DNA of 23,006 bases from Nanobdellota archaeon (GTDB taxonomy: Archaea; Nanobdellota; Nanobdellia; Woesearchaeales; GW2011-AR15): NCBI GenBank assembly GCA_018815145.1, contig JAHIYL010000266.1, positions 1 to 23,006 of the forward strand. Reading direction: 5' to 3'. Within the stretch, counting starts at the first letter, position 1; each line of letters starts with the position of its first letter. This document shows positions 14,354 to 21,542 of the stretch, in pieces. The notes beneath the pieces are model-generated. The model was not told where the DNA came from and searched no databases. It saw only the letters and a program-made list of their open reading frames with translations. The position numbers and the translations under genes were made by a program.

Positions 14354-16134
14354 TGGCAAAACTAAAAGCAAGGCTGGAGAGTGCCCAGCACATACTGCAT
14401 CACATGCTTACACATGATTACAGAGCAGTCCAGACAGGCATGCAGATATATGACAATAAGATAAGGATTGATGTCAGGTGTACTGATAAGGATTTGACAA
14501 CATTATCTAAAGAGGAATTTGAAGGCAGGGTCAATGGAATCATCCTAAGAGATCTCCCGGTTGAAAAGACAATTTATCCAAGGGATAAGGTCCCAAAAAA
14601 TATTGACATATCTATGATACCGGCCAGTGCAAAAGAGATAAGGATTGTTGACATCAAAGATTTTGACATGCAGCCATGCGGAAATGCGCATGTCGATAAT
14701 ACTTCAGAGATAGGAGAGTACAGGATAATCGAAATAAAGAGGAAAGGAAAGGATATCTACAGGTTTGTTGGTGAGGTTGTTGATAAGGGAACAGCAAAAG
14801 TCGAAGTGAAAAAAGAATCTGGTTCAAAGCCTATGAAATTCGAGCTGCAGCTGGCAAAGGGTGTACGTGATTTCCCTCCGGAAGAGAAGATAATAAGGGA
14901 TGAAATAATTCGCACAATAATCGACACATTTGAAATCTATGGTTTTAATCCTATTGAAACTCCGATTCTTGAACGATATGATACTTTAGCTGCAAAGTTT
15001 GCTGCCGGAGAAGCCTCTGATGCACTGAAAGAAACGTTTCAGTTGATTGATCAAGGCAAGAGAAAACTTGGTCTTCGGTTTGATTTGACTATTCCTTTCT
15101 GTAGGTTCGTTGGTATGAATCCAAATATGAAGATGCCTTTCAAAAAATATCTGATAGGAGAAGTCTTTAGGGACGGACCGATAAAGACCGGAAGATACCG
15201 ACAATTCATGCAGATGGATCCGGATATTGTTGGAACAGATTCTATGCTTGCAGATGCAGAGATATTGGCACTGAGTGATGCGATATTCAAAAAACTTGGT
15301 TTTGATATAACAATAGAGCTGAATGACCGAAAGCTTCTTGATGGCATACTGGAATATGCTTCTATACCTGAGGAACTTAGGTTTGAAGTTATGGTCTCTA
15401 TTGATAAATTAAAGAAAATCGGAGAAAATGGAGTGCGAAAAGAGCTGAATGAGAAAAATATTGATACAAAAACAATAGACAAAATACTCTCCTGCTTTGT
15501 GGAGAAAAAGGATAATCGTTCCACACTGAAAAATCTTAAAGATATTCTAAAAAATAAGACTGGACAGGAAGGACTCAAAGAAATGGGTGAATTATTGGAT
15601 TATCTTGACTGGTTTGGTATAAAAAGCGTAATATTTTTGCCTTCTCTTGCAAGAGGGCTTGCTTATTACACAGGACCGGTGTATGAGATTCTCCTTAATG
15701 ACTCATCAATCACTTCATCAGCTGCAGGAGGTGGCAGATATGACAAAATTATCGGAAGCTACCTGAACAGCAAACAGACCTATCCTGCAACAGGGATCAG
15801 TTTTGGGATTGAAGTCATAATTGAAGCACTCAAACAAAAAAGAAAATTAACACGTAAGTCAATTGTGGATGCATATGTAATTCCGATAAAAACAACAAAA
15901 CAGTCAATTGAAATAGTCCAGATCCTCAGACAGGCAGGGATTAAGACTGATTTTGATATTATGGGAAGGGGAATTTCCAAGAACCTACAATATGCAAACG
16001 CTTACAATATTCCTTATGTAATTTTTATTGGTGAAGATGAATTGAAGAACAAAGCAGTAAAGATCAAGGATATGATATCAGGCAAAGAATCTCTAGTAAA
16101 GATTTCTAAAATCGTTGAATTCTTCAGAAAATGA
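14353..16134 (+). CDS. hisS: histidyl-tRNA synthetase with N-terminal AlaX-like domain
   Basis: The 593-residue product contains a full archaeal-type HisRS from about 163 on: KGVRDFPPEEK, LRFDLTIPF, motif 2 (FRDGPIKTGRYRQFMQMDPD), ARGLAYYTGPVYE with R434, SAAGGGRYDKIIG and the C-terminal anticodon domain (about 505-593). The first 145 or so residues are extra. They match the second domain of alanyl-tRNA synthetase and AlaX: ESAQHILHH (E9, H13) and PCGNAHVDNTSEIG (C109, H113), then YRIIEIKRKGKDIYRF. AlaX uses H-x3-H and C-x3-H to bind zinc; here the first His is Glu. Motif 3 reads GISFGIEVI, with Val (488) where bacterial enzymes have Arg. The order editing domain, core, anticodon domain mirrors ThrRS. 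HisRS charges tRNA-His; the role of the added domain is unknown. Confidence 0.92.
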   Translation: MAKLKARLESAQHILHHMLTHDYRAVQTGMQIYDNKIRIDVRCTDKDLTTLSKEEFEGRVNGIILRDLPVEKTIYPRDKVPKNIDISMIPASAKEIRIVDIKDFDMQPCGNAHVDNTSEIGEYRIIEIKRKGKDIYRFVGEVVDKGTAKVEVKKESGSKPMKFELQLAKGVRDFPPEEKIIRDEIIRTIIDTFEIYGFNPIETPILERYDTLAAKFAAGEASDALKETFQLIDQGKRKLGLRFDLTIPFCRFVGMNPNMKMPFKKYLIGEVFRDGPIKTGRYRQFMQMDPDIVGTDSMLADAEILALSDAIFKKLGFDITIELNDRKLLDGILEYASIPEELRFEVMVSIDKLKKIGENGVRKELNEKNIDTKTIDKILSCFVEKKDNRSTLKNLKDILKNKTGQEGLKEMGELLDYLDWFGIKSVIFLPSLARGLAYYTGPVYEILLNDSSITSSAAGGGRYDKIIGSYLNSKQTYPATGISFGIEVIIEALKQKRKLTRKSIVDAYVIPIKTTKQSIEIVQILRQAGIKTDFDIMGRGISKNLQYANAYNIPYVIFIGEDELKNKAVKIKDMISGKESLVKISKIVEFFRK

Positions 16135-16167
16135 AATTTTTACTTTTAGTATCTCTTTTGACATAAA

Positions 16168-17274
16168 ATGCAGAAAAACCGAAGGATTCTGACAGCACTC
16201 CTCTTCCTGATTGCACTAGGATCTTCGATGAGTTCTATATTCCTTCCAATCTATCTCTATAATCTGAGTACATCCTTCAAAGGTATCCTTCTGATCTATC
16301 TTGTATATTTTCTTGGTGGACTCATTGCAGGCGTTTTCTCAAACCTAATCGCACATAAGGCAAGCCTGAATTCATTCATAATACTTAGGGGCATAATTGA
16401 ACCGGTCATCATACTGCTCTTCAGGTATTGCCCTATTCTAAAATTTCCTTTATTTCCTGTCATGCTTGTCTACGGGTTCATCACATTCGGATTCTGGCTG
16501 TCCCTTGACACGTACACTGTACTATCCACTGATAAGAAGAAAAGAGGAAACCAGCAGGGCAATATATACATGGGCATGTGGCTGGCATCAATAGCAGCAC
16601 CTTTTGTTGCAGGGTTGATCATATCAAGATTTGGATATGCACAGATGTTCTGGGTCTCATTCATTTTTGTGTTCATTGGAGGGGCTTTGAGCTTTTTTGT
16701 CAAGACAGATCTCAAGATAAAGAAAAAGATTAATTATTTTCCAAAGATTACAGGAGAGATAGGAAAATTGAACATCATAACATTCCTCAGGGGATTCGGA
16801 TTTGGAATCACCACCTTTCTGCTGCCATTATTTGTTTTTTTTATATCAGACAACGAAGTTGTTGTCGGTACGGCCGGCATGATATTTGGAGTGACCAATG
16901 TATTTGCCACCATATTGAGCGGCCACCTCATAGATGCATACAATAAAAAGAAAGTACTGTCTGTGCTTCATGCTCTGATGGTCATCGCATGGATAATCCT
17001 TGGGTTGAGCACTGATGCAAACTCCATCTATTACATCCTTGTCATACTGGTATTTATCTATCAGCTCATCAATATACCTCTTAATACAGTTTTTTTCAAT
17101 CAGATAGAAAAAAAAGATGTACTTTCGTATATTTCAGAGAGAATGACTTCATTTATCCTGGGCAGCGTTGCAGTGTATCTGCTGGGCTTGTTCTTTGGAT
17201 TTGAAGTCCTTTTCATAATATGTGGTGTTGCAGCGTTTTTAGCATTATTTGTTATTAATAAGCTGGAATTGTAA
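16168..17274 (+). CDS. major facilitator superfamily transporter
   Basis: The 368-residue product is hydrophobic throughout, with about 11-12 membrane helices and a two-halved layout split near residues 185-195 by a basic cytoplasmic loop (VKTDLKIKKKINYFPK). NIYMGMWLASIAAPFVAGLI and ATILSGHLIDAYNKKKVL resemble MFS signature loops. The substrate cannot be predicted. It is shorter than the 400 or more residues usual for the family. It starts 33 bp after hisS, with only a weak TATA-like element (near 16135-16143, overlapping the end of hisS), so it may be read from either promoter. Confidence 0.82.
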   Translation: MQKNRRILTALLFLIALGSSMSSIFLPIYLYNLSTSFKGILLIYLVYFLGGLIAGVFSNLIAHKASLNSFIILRGIIEPVIILLFRYCPILKFPLFPVMLVYGFITFGFWLSLDTYTVLSTDKKKRGNQQGNIYMGMWLASIAAPFVAGLIISRFGYAQMFWVSFIFVFIGGALSFFVKTDLKIKKKINYFPKITGEIGKLNIITFLRGFGFGITTFLLPLFVFFISDNEVVVGTAGMIFGVTNVFATILSGHLIDAYNKKKVLSVLHALMVIAWIILGLSTDANSIYYILVILVFIYQLINIPLNTVFFNQIEKKDVLSYISERMTSFILGSVAVYLLGLFFGFEVLFIICGVAAFLALFVINKLEL

Positions 17275-17310
17275 TAAACAAAGAAATCACATCAAAATCT
17301 CCACAGAAAA

Positions 17311-17318
17311 TTATATAT
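17311..17318 (+). promoter_or_regulatory. TATA box of the ATP synthase operon
   Basis: CAGAAAA followed by TTATATAT forms a BRE-TATA pair. The expected transcript starts near 17341, leaving an untranslated leader of about 40 bases, unlike the leaderless mRNAs of most other first genes here. Confidence 0.6.
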
Positions 17319-17367
17319 AGCAGTCTTGAAACATATAGATAATAGTAGATAGAATCATACTAAAAAA

Positions 17368-17375
17368 GAGGTGGG
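17368..17375 (+). promoter_or_regulatory. strong Shine-Dalgarno site of the ATP synthase operon
   Basis: GAGGTGGG matches the archaeal anti-Shine-Dalgarno over its core (GAGGTG) and lies 6-8 bases before the TTG start at 17382. It decides the choice of this unusual start codon. Confidence 0.6.
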
Positions 17376-17381
17376 GGATTT

Positions 17382-17714
17382 TTGATTATTGAGGAACTAA
17401 ATCATCTCCTTTCAGAAGAACTTGAGCTAATAAAGGAGAAAAGCATCTTTGAGAACATGTATATTTCTAATCTGAAGAAGATTGAGCTCACAAAAGAGAA
17501 TATCGTTGCAAAGAATAAGGAAGACGCAAAAGCAGCAATAACAAAGAGGAGAGACCAGGAGATTGAAAAGGCTAAAAAAAAAATTCAAGAGGATAATTTG
17601 CTCACTGAAGAACGCCTAAAAAAGATAGAACAGAATTTCATAGGAAAAAAAGATATGCTGCTGGAAAGATTTTTAGATGAGCTCAGAAAAGAGGTTGAGA
17701 ATGCTTATACCTAA
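17382..17714 (+). CDS. atpH: A-type ATP synthase peripheral stalk subunit H
   Basis: The 110-residue product is almost wholly coiled coil, rich in Lys and Glu (EIEKAKKKIQEDNLLTEERLKKIEQ), with no membrane segment. That is the make-up of subunit H (also called G), which pairs with subunit E to form the peripheral stalk that keeps the catalytic head from turning. It is the first gene of the operon, as in many archaea. The TTG start follows a strong Shine-Dalgarno site. Its last 14 bases overlap subunit I. The family is poorly conserved, so the call rests mostly on position and coiled-coil character. Confidence 0.72.
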   Translation: MIIEELNHLLSEELELIKEKSIFENMYISNLKKIELTKENIVAKNKEDAKAAITKRRDQEIEKAKKKIQEDNLLTEERLKKIEQNFIGKKDMLLERFLDELRKEVENAYT

Positions 17715-19524
17715 AGAACTTTATGAGGTTGTAGTCATACTTCCCCAAAAATATGTGGATGCTCTTCTTGAAAAACTGGGTAAAGAAGAAATAATTGAGA
17801 TAAAGGAGTTCAATGAAGAATACAGACAGATACCTTCAATTGATACACCCCTGATGAGGACTAATCAGGAAGTAAAAGCTCTGATGCGGATTGATTATAT
17901 GATTGAGAGGCTCAAGGTGACCAAGGCAAAACCAGGAAACATATCAAAAGAGCCGATCAATGAAGCAGAGTCAATTGTTGATAAGATTGACACAGATTAC
18001 AATAAGTACATACGGGCAATTGAAGATAATAACATCCTGATAGAAAGATTGAATCTCCTGCATGAGTTCCTTTCCTCAGTCAAAAGCATAAAGATAAGAG
18101 AAAACCAGACCTCATTTCTGATCACTACAGATGATGATTCCTGGAAGGAAATATCAAAAAACCTAAAAGATGATGGTATTGGTTTTTTTCCGATAAAGAA
18201 AAGGATTTCAGGAGAAAAGACTGCAAGGTTCATATCAGTGAAAAATGATGATTCAGAAAAAGTAGTTGGCCTGTTTGCAGGGATTGCTGACAATGTTTTT
18301 TCAGGAAACATAAAGAACATTGACAAGAAACTAAAAGAAAAAATCAATGAGATCAAAAAGGATATAAAAGACAATCAGGATAGACTGGAAAATCTGCCGG
18401 AGGAGTATGGGTCGCTTCTTTTTTCATTGCGTGAGCAGCTCAATGAAAAATTGAAAATAATTGAAAACAAACGAAATTTTTTGTATTCAGAATTCCTGAG
18501 CCTGATCAATCTTTGGGTTGCAAAATCTGATTATAACATGCTTAAAAAAATAGTCTCTGATTCAACCAACAATAATTTTGTATTGTACAAAGAAAATCCA
18601 AAGATAACAGATAACCCGCCGACAAGGCTTTCAAATTTTTTTCTTTTCAGGCCTTTTGAGATGCTTCTTGAAGAATTCTCTCTGCCCGGCTACAAAGAGA
18701 TTGATCCTACTTTTTTCATTGCATTATTTTTTCCGCTATTTTTTGGAATTATGCTTTCTGATGTCGGATATGGTTTGCTGCTGCTCATTATCTCTTCATT
18801 CATATTGATAAAGAATAAAGGAAAAAGCAGGTTTGGAAAGATAATATTTATGTGCTCCCTGACAACAATAGCTATAGGTCTATATTTTGGAAGCTGGTTT
18901 GGGTTCAACCTGACAAAAGTACATCTGAATCCGCTTCATAAACCAATAGAATTGATGTTGATTGCACTCGCTATAGGAGTATTCTATGTAAACCTTTCAC
19001 TCATATTGGCGCTTGTACAGTCAGTAATCAAAAAAGACTGGAAATTTTTACTCGATGAAGTCCTGGTATGGCTGTTTTTTGAGATTGGGATCTTATTTTT
19101 AGTCTATCCAAAGTTATATGAACCCTATACTACTCTTCCACTGAATCTCTTGTTTTCAATAGGCCCTGTGATATACAGATTGATGCGAAAAGGACTACTG
19201 AATATACTTGATTTTTCAAAATTTTTTTCAACCATTATTTCATTCATCAGGATATCAGCGCTTGCTATGTCCACTGTATGGATCTCATTCGCAGTCAACC
19301 TCATATTCAATATGCTCAGACAGTTCCCAAAGGGAATCATTCCTGCAGTAGTGGTCCTGGTCCTGGGTCACTCATTCAATTTTGCTTTCAACACTTTCGG
19401 TTCATTTCTTCAGGCCATGAGGCTTCATTATGTGGAATTCCTTGGACAGTTCTACAAGGGAAAAGGAAGAAAGATGAATCTGTTTTCAATCAAAAAAGAA
19501 TATGCTCTTAATGATGCGAGGTGA
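17701..19524 (+). CDS. atpI: A-type ATP synthase subunit I (a subunit)
   Basis: This 607-residue membrane subunit forms the ion path against the c ring. The N-terminal half (about 1-330) is soluble and coiled; the C-terminal half has about seven to eight membrane helices. The essential arginine is R517 in SFIRISALAMS. The closing motif HSFNFAFNTFGSFLQAMRLH-YVEF-FYKGKGRKMNLF is typical of subunit a/I. The ATG at 17701, five bases after GAGGT, is a better start than the in-frame GTG at 17677 and gives the expected MLIPKELYEV terminus. The gene overlaps subunit H by 14 bases, and its stop lies in the Shine-Dalgarno site of subunit K. Confidence 0.93.
   Translation: MLIPKELYEVVVILPQKYVDALLEKLGKEEIIEIKEFNEEYRQIPSIDTPLMRTNQEVKALMRIDYMIERLKVTKAKPGNISKEPINEAESIVDKIDTDYNKYIRAIEDNNILIERLNLLHEFLSSVKSIKIRENQTSFLITTDDDSWKEISKNLKDDGIGFFPIKKRISGEKTARFISVKNDDSEKVVGLFAGIADNVFSGNIKNIDKKLKEKINEIKKDIKDNQDRLENLPEEYGSLLFSLREQLNEKLKIIENKRNFLYSEFLSLINLWVAKSDYNMLKKIVSDSTNNNFVLYKENPKITDNPPTRLSNFFLFRPFEMLLEEFSLPGYKEIDPTFFIALFFPLFFGIMLSDVGYGLLLLIISSFILIKNKGKSRFGKIIFMCSLTTIAIGLYFGSWFGFNLTKVHLNPLHKPIELMLIALAIGVFYVNLSLILALVQSVIKKDWKFLLDEVLVWLFFEIGILFLVYPKLYEPYTTLPLNLLFSIGPVIYRLMRKGLLNILDFSKFFSTIISFIRISALAMSTVWISFAVNLIFNMLRQFPKGIIPAVVVLVLGHSFNFAFNTFGSFLQAMRLHYVEFLGQFYKGKGRKMNLFSIKKEYALNDAR
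19518..19524 (+). promoter_or_regulatory. Shine-Dalgarno site of the c subunit gene
   Basis: GAGGTGA, the full archaeal consensus, overlaps the atpI stop and lies five bases before the ATG at 19530. It favours this ATG over the GTG at 19521 inside the site itself, and fits the need to make many c subunits per complex. Confidence 0.65.
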
Positions 19525-19529
19525 ATAAT

Positions 19530-19766
19530 ATGGATGTAAACATAATTGCTCTTGGTGCCGGTATTGCCATAGGGCTCTCAGCCCTGGGTTCCGCAATAGG
19601 ACAGGGAATAGCAGCAGCAGCAGCAGCAGGAGCTGTTGCAGAAGATGAATCATTATATGTAAAGGAACTGACTTTTGCAGTCCTTCCTGAGACTCAGGCC
19701 ATATATGGATTCATCATTGCAATGATATTGATAGCATTTGCTTTCGGTCTGATTCCTACAGGATAA
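19530..19766 (+). CDS. atpK: A-type ATP synthase rotor subunit K (c subunit)
   Basis: The 78-residue proteolipid has two membrane helices (about 6-33 and 48-75), one hairpin, as usual in many archaea. The ion-carrying carboxylate is E54 in VLPETQAIYG. Q25 (GQG) in helix 1 and T55 and Q56 in helix 2 match the residues that bind sodium in the E. hirae K ring (Q110, T64, Q65, with E139). Helix 1 holds six Ala encoded by a GCA repeat at 19611-19628. The protein is a compact eight-kilodalton type. It lies between atpI and atpE. Confidence 0.95.
   Translation: MDVNIIALGAGIAIGLSALGSAIGQGIAAAAAAGAVAEDESLYVKELTFAVLPETQAIYGFIIAMILIAFAFGLIPTG
19611..19629 (+). repeat. GCA trinucleotide run in atpK
   Basis: Six GCA units (19611-19628) encode Ala-28 to Ala-33 in helix 1 of the c subunit. 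This replaces part of the usual glycine-rich packing pattern; slippage here would add or remove whole alanines. Confidence 0.7.
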
Positions 19767-19769
19767 AAA

Positions 19770-19787
19770 ATGGATCACAAAAGATGA
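19770..19787 (+). other. five-codon mini-ORF ahead of atpE
   Basis: ATG-GAT-CAC-AAA-AGA-TGA encodes MDHKR and its stop overlaps the atpE start as ATGA (19784-19787). No good Shine-Dalgarno site precedes atpE itself, so the ribosome may reach atpE by re-initiation. Confidence 0.35.
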
Positions 19788-20359
19788 AACACGACTCCGG
19801 CAGCATCGTCAATGTAATCAAGGATATAAAGAAAGATATTGATAATGACAAAAAGAATGTCTTTGCTGAACTTGAACAGAAGGTTTTATCAGAAAAAAAA
19901 ATGCTCAAAAAGGCCCTAAAAAAAGAATTCATAAGCATACTTGATGAGAACAGGTCAAGGATTAAGGAAGAGGCTGCATCTTTAGTTGACAGGAACAAAT
20001 CACAAAACCAAAAAAAAATACTCGCATTCAAAGCCAAGCTTTTCTCTGATTTCCTTGAAAGTGTCAATCTTAAATTTGAGGACTACAGGAACAGGATTGA
20101 ATATCCTGCATTGATAAAAAAGGTTGTATCAGATCTCAGAAAATCCTATGGGATAACCAAGATAATATGCAATGAAAAGGACATGGAGCTTTTTTCAGAA
20201 GATGCAGATGATATTGAGATTGAAAGATCTCTTGATATCTTCCTTGGTTTCATTGCAGAGAATAATAGGCTGAGGATCGATCTGTCATTCAACAGGATGC
20301 TTGAAAAAAAGAAGAATGAGCTGTCAAATATCTTTTTCATGGAGATTGAGCCTAAATGA
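19784..20359 (+). CDS. atpE: A-type ATP synthase subunit E
   Basis: The 191-residue product has an N-terminal coiled coil (about 10-95, KKNVFAELEQKVLSEKKMLKK) and a globular C-terminal domain with the family pattern LGFIAENNRLRIDLSFNRML...ELSNIFF (about 150-187). Subunit E pairs with H to form the peripheral stalk. The length is close to the usual 180-200. The start ATG lies at the end of a mini-ORF, and no strong Shine-Dalgarno site precedes it. The stop shares ATGA with the next gene (20356-20359). Confidence 0.87.
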   Translation: MKHDSGSIVNVIKDIKKDIDNDKKNVFAELEQKVLSEKKMLKKALKKEFISILDENRSRIKEEAASLVDRNKSQNQKKILAFKAKLFSDFLESVNLKFEDYRNRIEYPALIKKVVSDLRKSYGITKIICNEKDMELFSEDADDIEIERSLDIFLGFIAENNRLRIDLSFNRMLEKKKNELSNIFFMEIEPK

Positions 20360-21345
20360 ACATAATATCATACATTGTGTATGGATTAGGAGTCTCATTT
20401 GTAATTGGAATTCCTTTTATATTGTGGGCTCTCCGGAAAGGAAGAGAATCCTATGCAAAAGCAAGGTTATCAGGTATGGCAGCCAAGCGATATTCAGAAA
20501 AACAGCTTGAGGAATTTTTTGATAAGAATATGATCCGGGTGCATCAGAATTCAAGATACTGGAAAATGCTTGAATTCTCAAAAGACAGGAGAGAATATGA
20601 AAAAAAACTTGAAATGCAGCAGGAGATGGACTTCAAGAAACTATACACACTCTCCTTTTCTGTTCTCAAACCATTTTTCTCAGTATATTACAATAAGTAC
20701 AACGAACTTTATGATCTCAAGATGATCCTATATTGTGTTGACAATAAAAAAGACAAATCTGAAGCTTTCAGCCTTCTAAGGACAAAGAAGTACTCGAATC
20801 TTCTGAAGTACAATGAGGTGTCAGATATAATCAATGCATTAGCAGCTACCAATAAAAAGGGTATGCTTGATTTCAATACGTATAATAAGAATGGTCTTTT
20901 TGGACTTGAATACATGCTTGATTCATGCTATTTTTCTGAATTGAAAAAACATGCAAAGGATCAGACACTGGCAAGACTATATAGGATAATCAGGAATAAT
21001 TATATCCTTAAGCATGTCATCAGGCTTAAAGAGATGGGATTCAATGATAGGCTGATAGCAGAATTATTGAACATCCGTTCCTCAAAAGAAAAGGACATCC
21101 TGAAAAAAGATGTCAATATGATCATCAAATCAATATCTGACAGAGATGAAAATTTCAGGAAGCAGATATTGACAGGAAAAGAAAAATACAAGGCTCTTGA
21201 TAAACATTTCCAGAATAGGATCATCACACTAGGTAGAATAGAAGAGAAAAAAAAGCTACCATTTTCAATAATCTCACCTTTTAACATGTTCATAAGGATT
21301 TCGCGCGAGATAAGTTATTGCCGTAATATGTGGTCACTGAAATGA
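20356..21345 (+). CDS. atpC: A-type ATP synthase subunit C with added membrane helix
   Basis: From about residue 30 the product follows subunit C (d in V-ATPases): RESYAKARLSGMAAKRYSEK at the start, three similar helical repeats, and the FSIISPFNMFIRISREI end. Subunit C sits on the c ring and links the rotor shaft to it. The odd part is residues 1-25 (IISYIVYGLGVSFVIGIPFI), a clear membrane helix that soluble subunit C normally lacks. The ATG overlaps the atpE stop as ATGA, supporting this start; an internal ATG in SGMAAKR would lose conserved residues. Total length is 329, close to usual. Confidence 0.85.
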   Translation: MNIISYIVYGLGVSFVIGIPFILWALRKGRESYAKARLSGMAAKRYSEKQLEEFFDKNMIRVHQNSRYWKMLEFSKDRREYEKKLEMQQEMDFKKLYTLSFSVLKPFFSVYYNKYNELYDLKMILYCVDNKKDKSEAFSLLRTKKYSNLLKYNEVSDIINALAATNKKGMLDFNTYNKNGLFGLEYMLDSCYFSELKKHAKDQTLARLYRIIRNNYILKHVIRLKEMGFNDRLIAELLNIRSSKEKDILKKDVNMIIKSISDRDENFRKQILTGKEKYKALDKHFQNRIITLGRIEEKKKLPFSIISPFNMFIRISREISYCRNMWSLK

Positions 21346-21539
21346 AAATAGCAGCATTGCTCTCATCCCCGCTGAAAGAGGCTTTTTCACTAATAGGAGT
21401 GGATTACACTTATCCTTTGGAGATGAAAGATTTCCTTTATGACCATTTGGATGAAGAAGTCTCGCTCCTTGTGCTTCCTGCAGAATTTGAACATGAATTC
21501 AAGAAGAGATATCCTGATAAAATAATTGTTGGAGTCTAA
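21342..21539 (+). CDS. atpF: A-type ATP synthase subunit F, short form
   Basis: The product has only 65 residues, where subunit F usually has about 100. It keeps the N-terminal pattern (MKIAALLSSPLKEAFSLIGV) of the Rossmann-like half that binds the rotor shaft, and a strand VSLLVLP, but ends at DKIIVGV where a C-terminal helix and tail normally reach into the catalytic head. The ATG overlaps the atpC stop as ATGA. The call rests on order (C-F-A) plus the N-terminal pattern. An early stop or a real shortening are both possible; the sequence ends cleanly before atpA. Confidence 0.72.
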   Translation: MKIAALLSSPLKEAFSLIGVDYTYPLEMKDFLYDHLDEEVSLLVLPAEFEHEFKKRYPDKIIVGV

Positions 21540-21542
21540 AAA

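Noticed and set aside
15051..15578. 175-residue minus-strand frame inside hisS
   Set aside because: Antisense to conserved HisRS motifs, Ser- and Phe-rich as expected of a reverse-frame shadow.
14353..16134. ThrRS instead of HisRS, because of the editing-domain layout
   Set aside because: RGLAYYTGPVYE, AGGGRYD and GRYRQFMQMD are HisRS motifs, and no ThrRS core motifs are present.
19605..19629. GCA run as a possible sign of foreign or unstable DNA
   Set aside because: The six alanines fit a membrane helix of the c subunit and the frame is intact, so I list the run only as a repeat.
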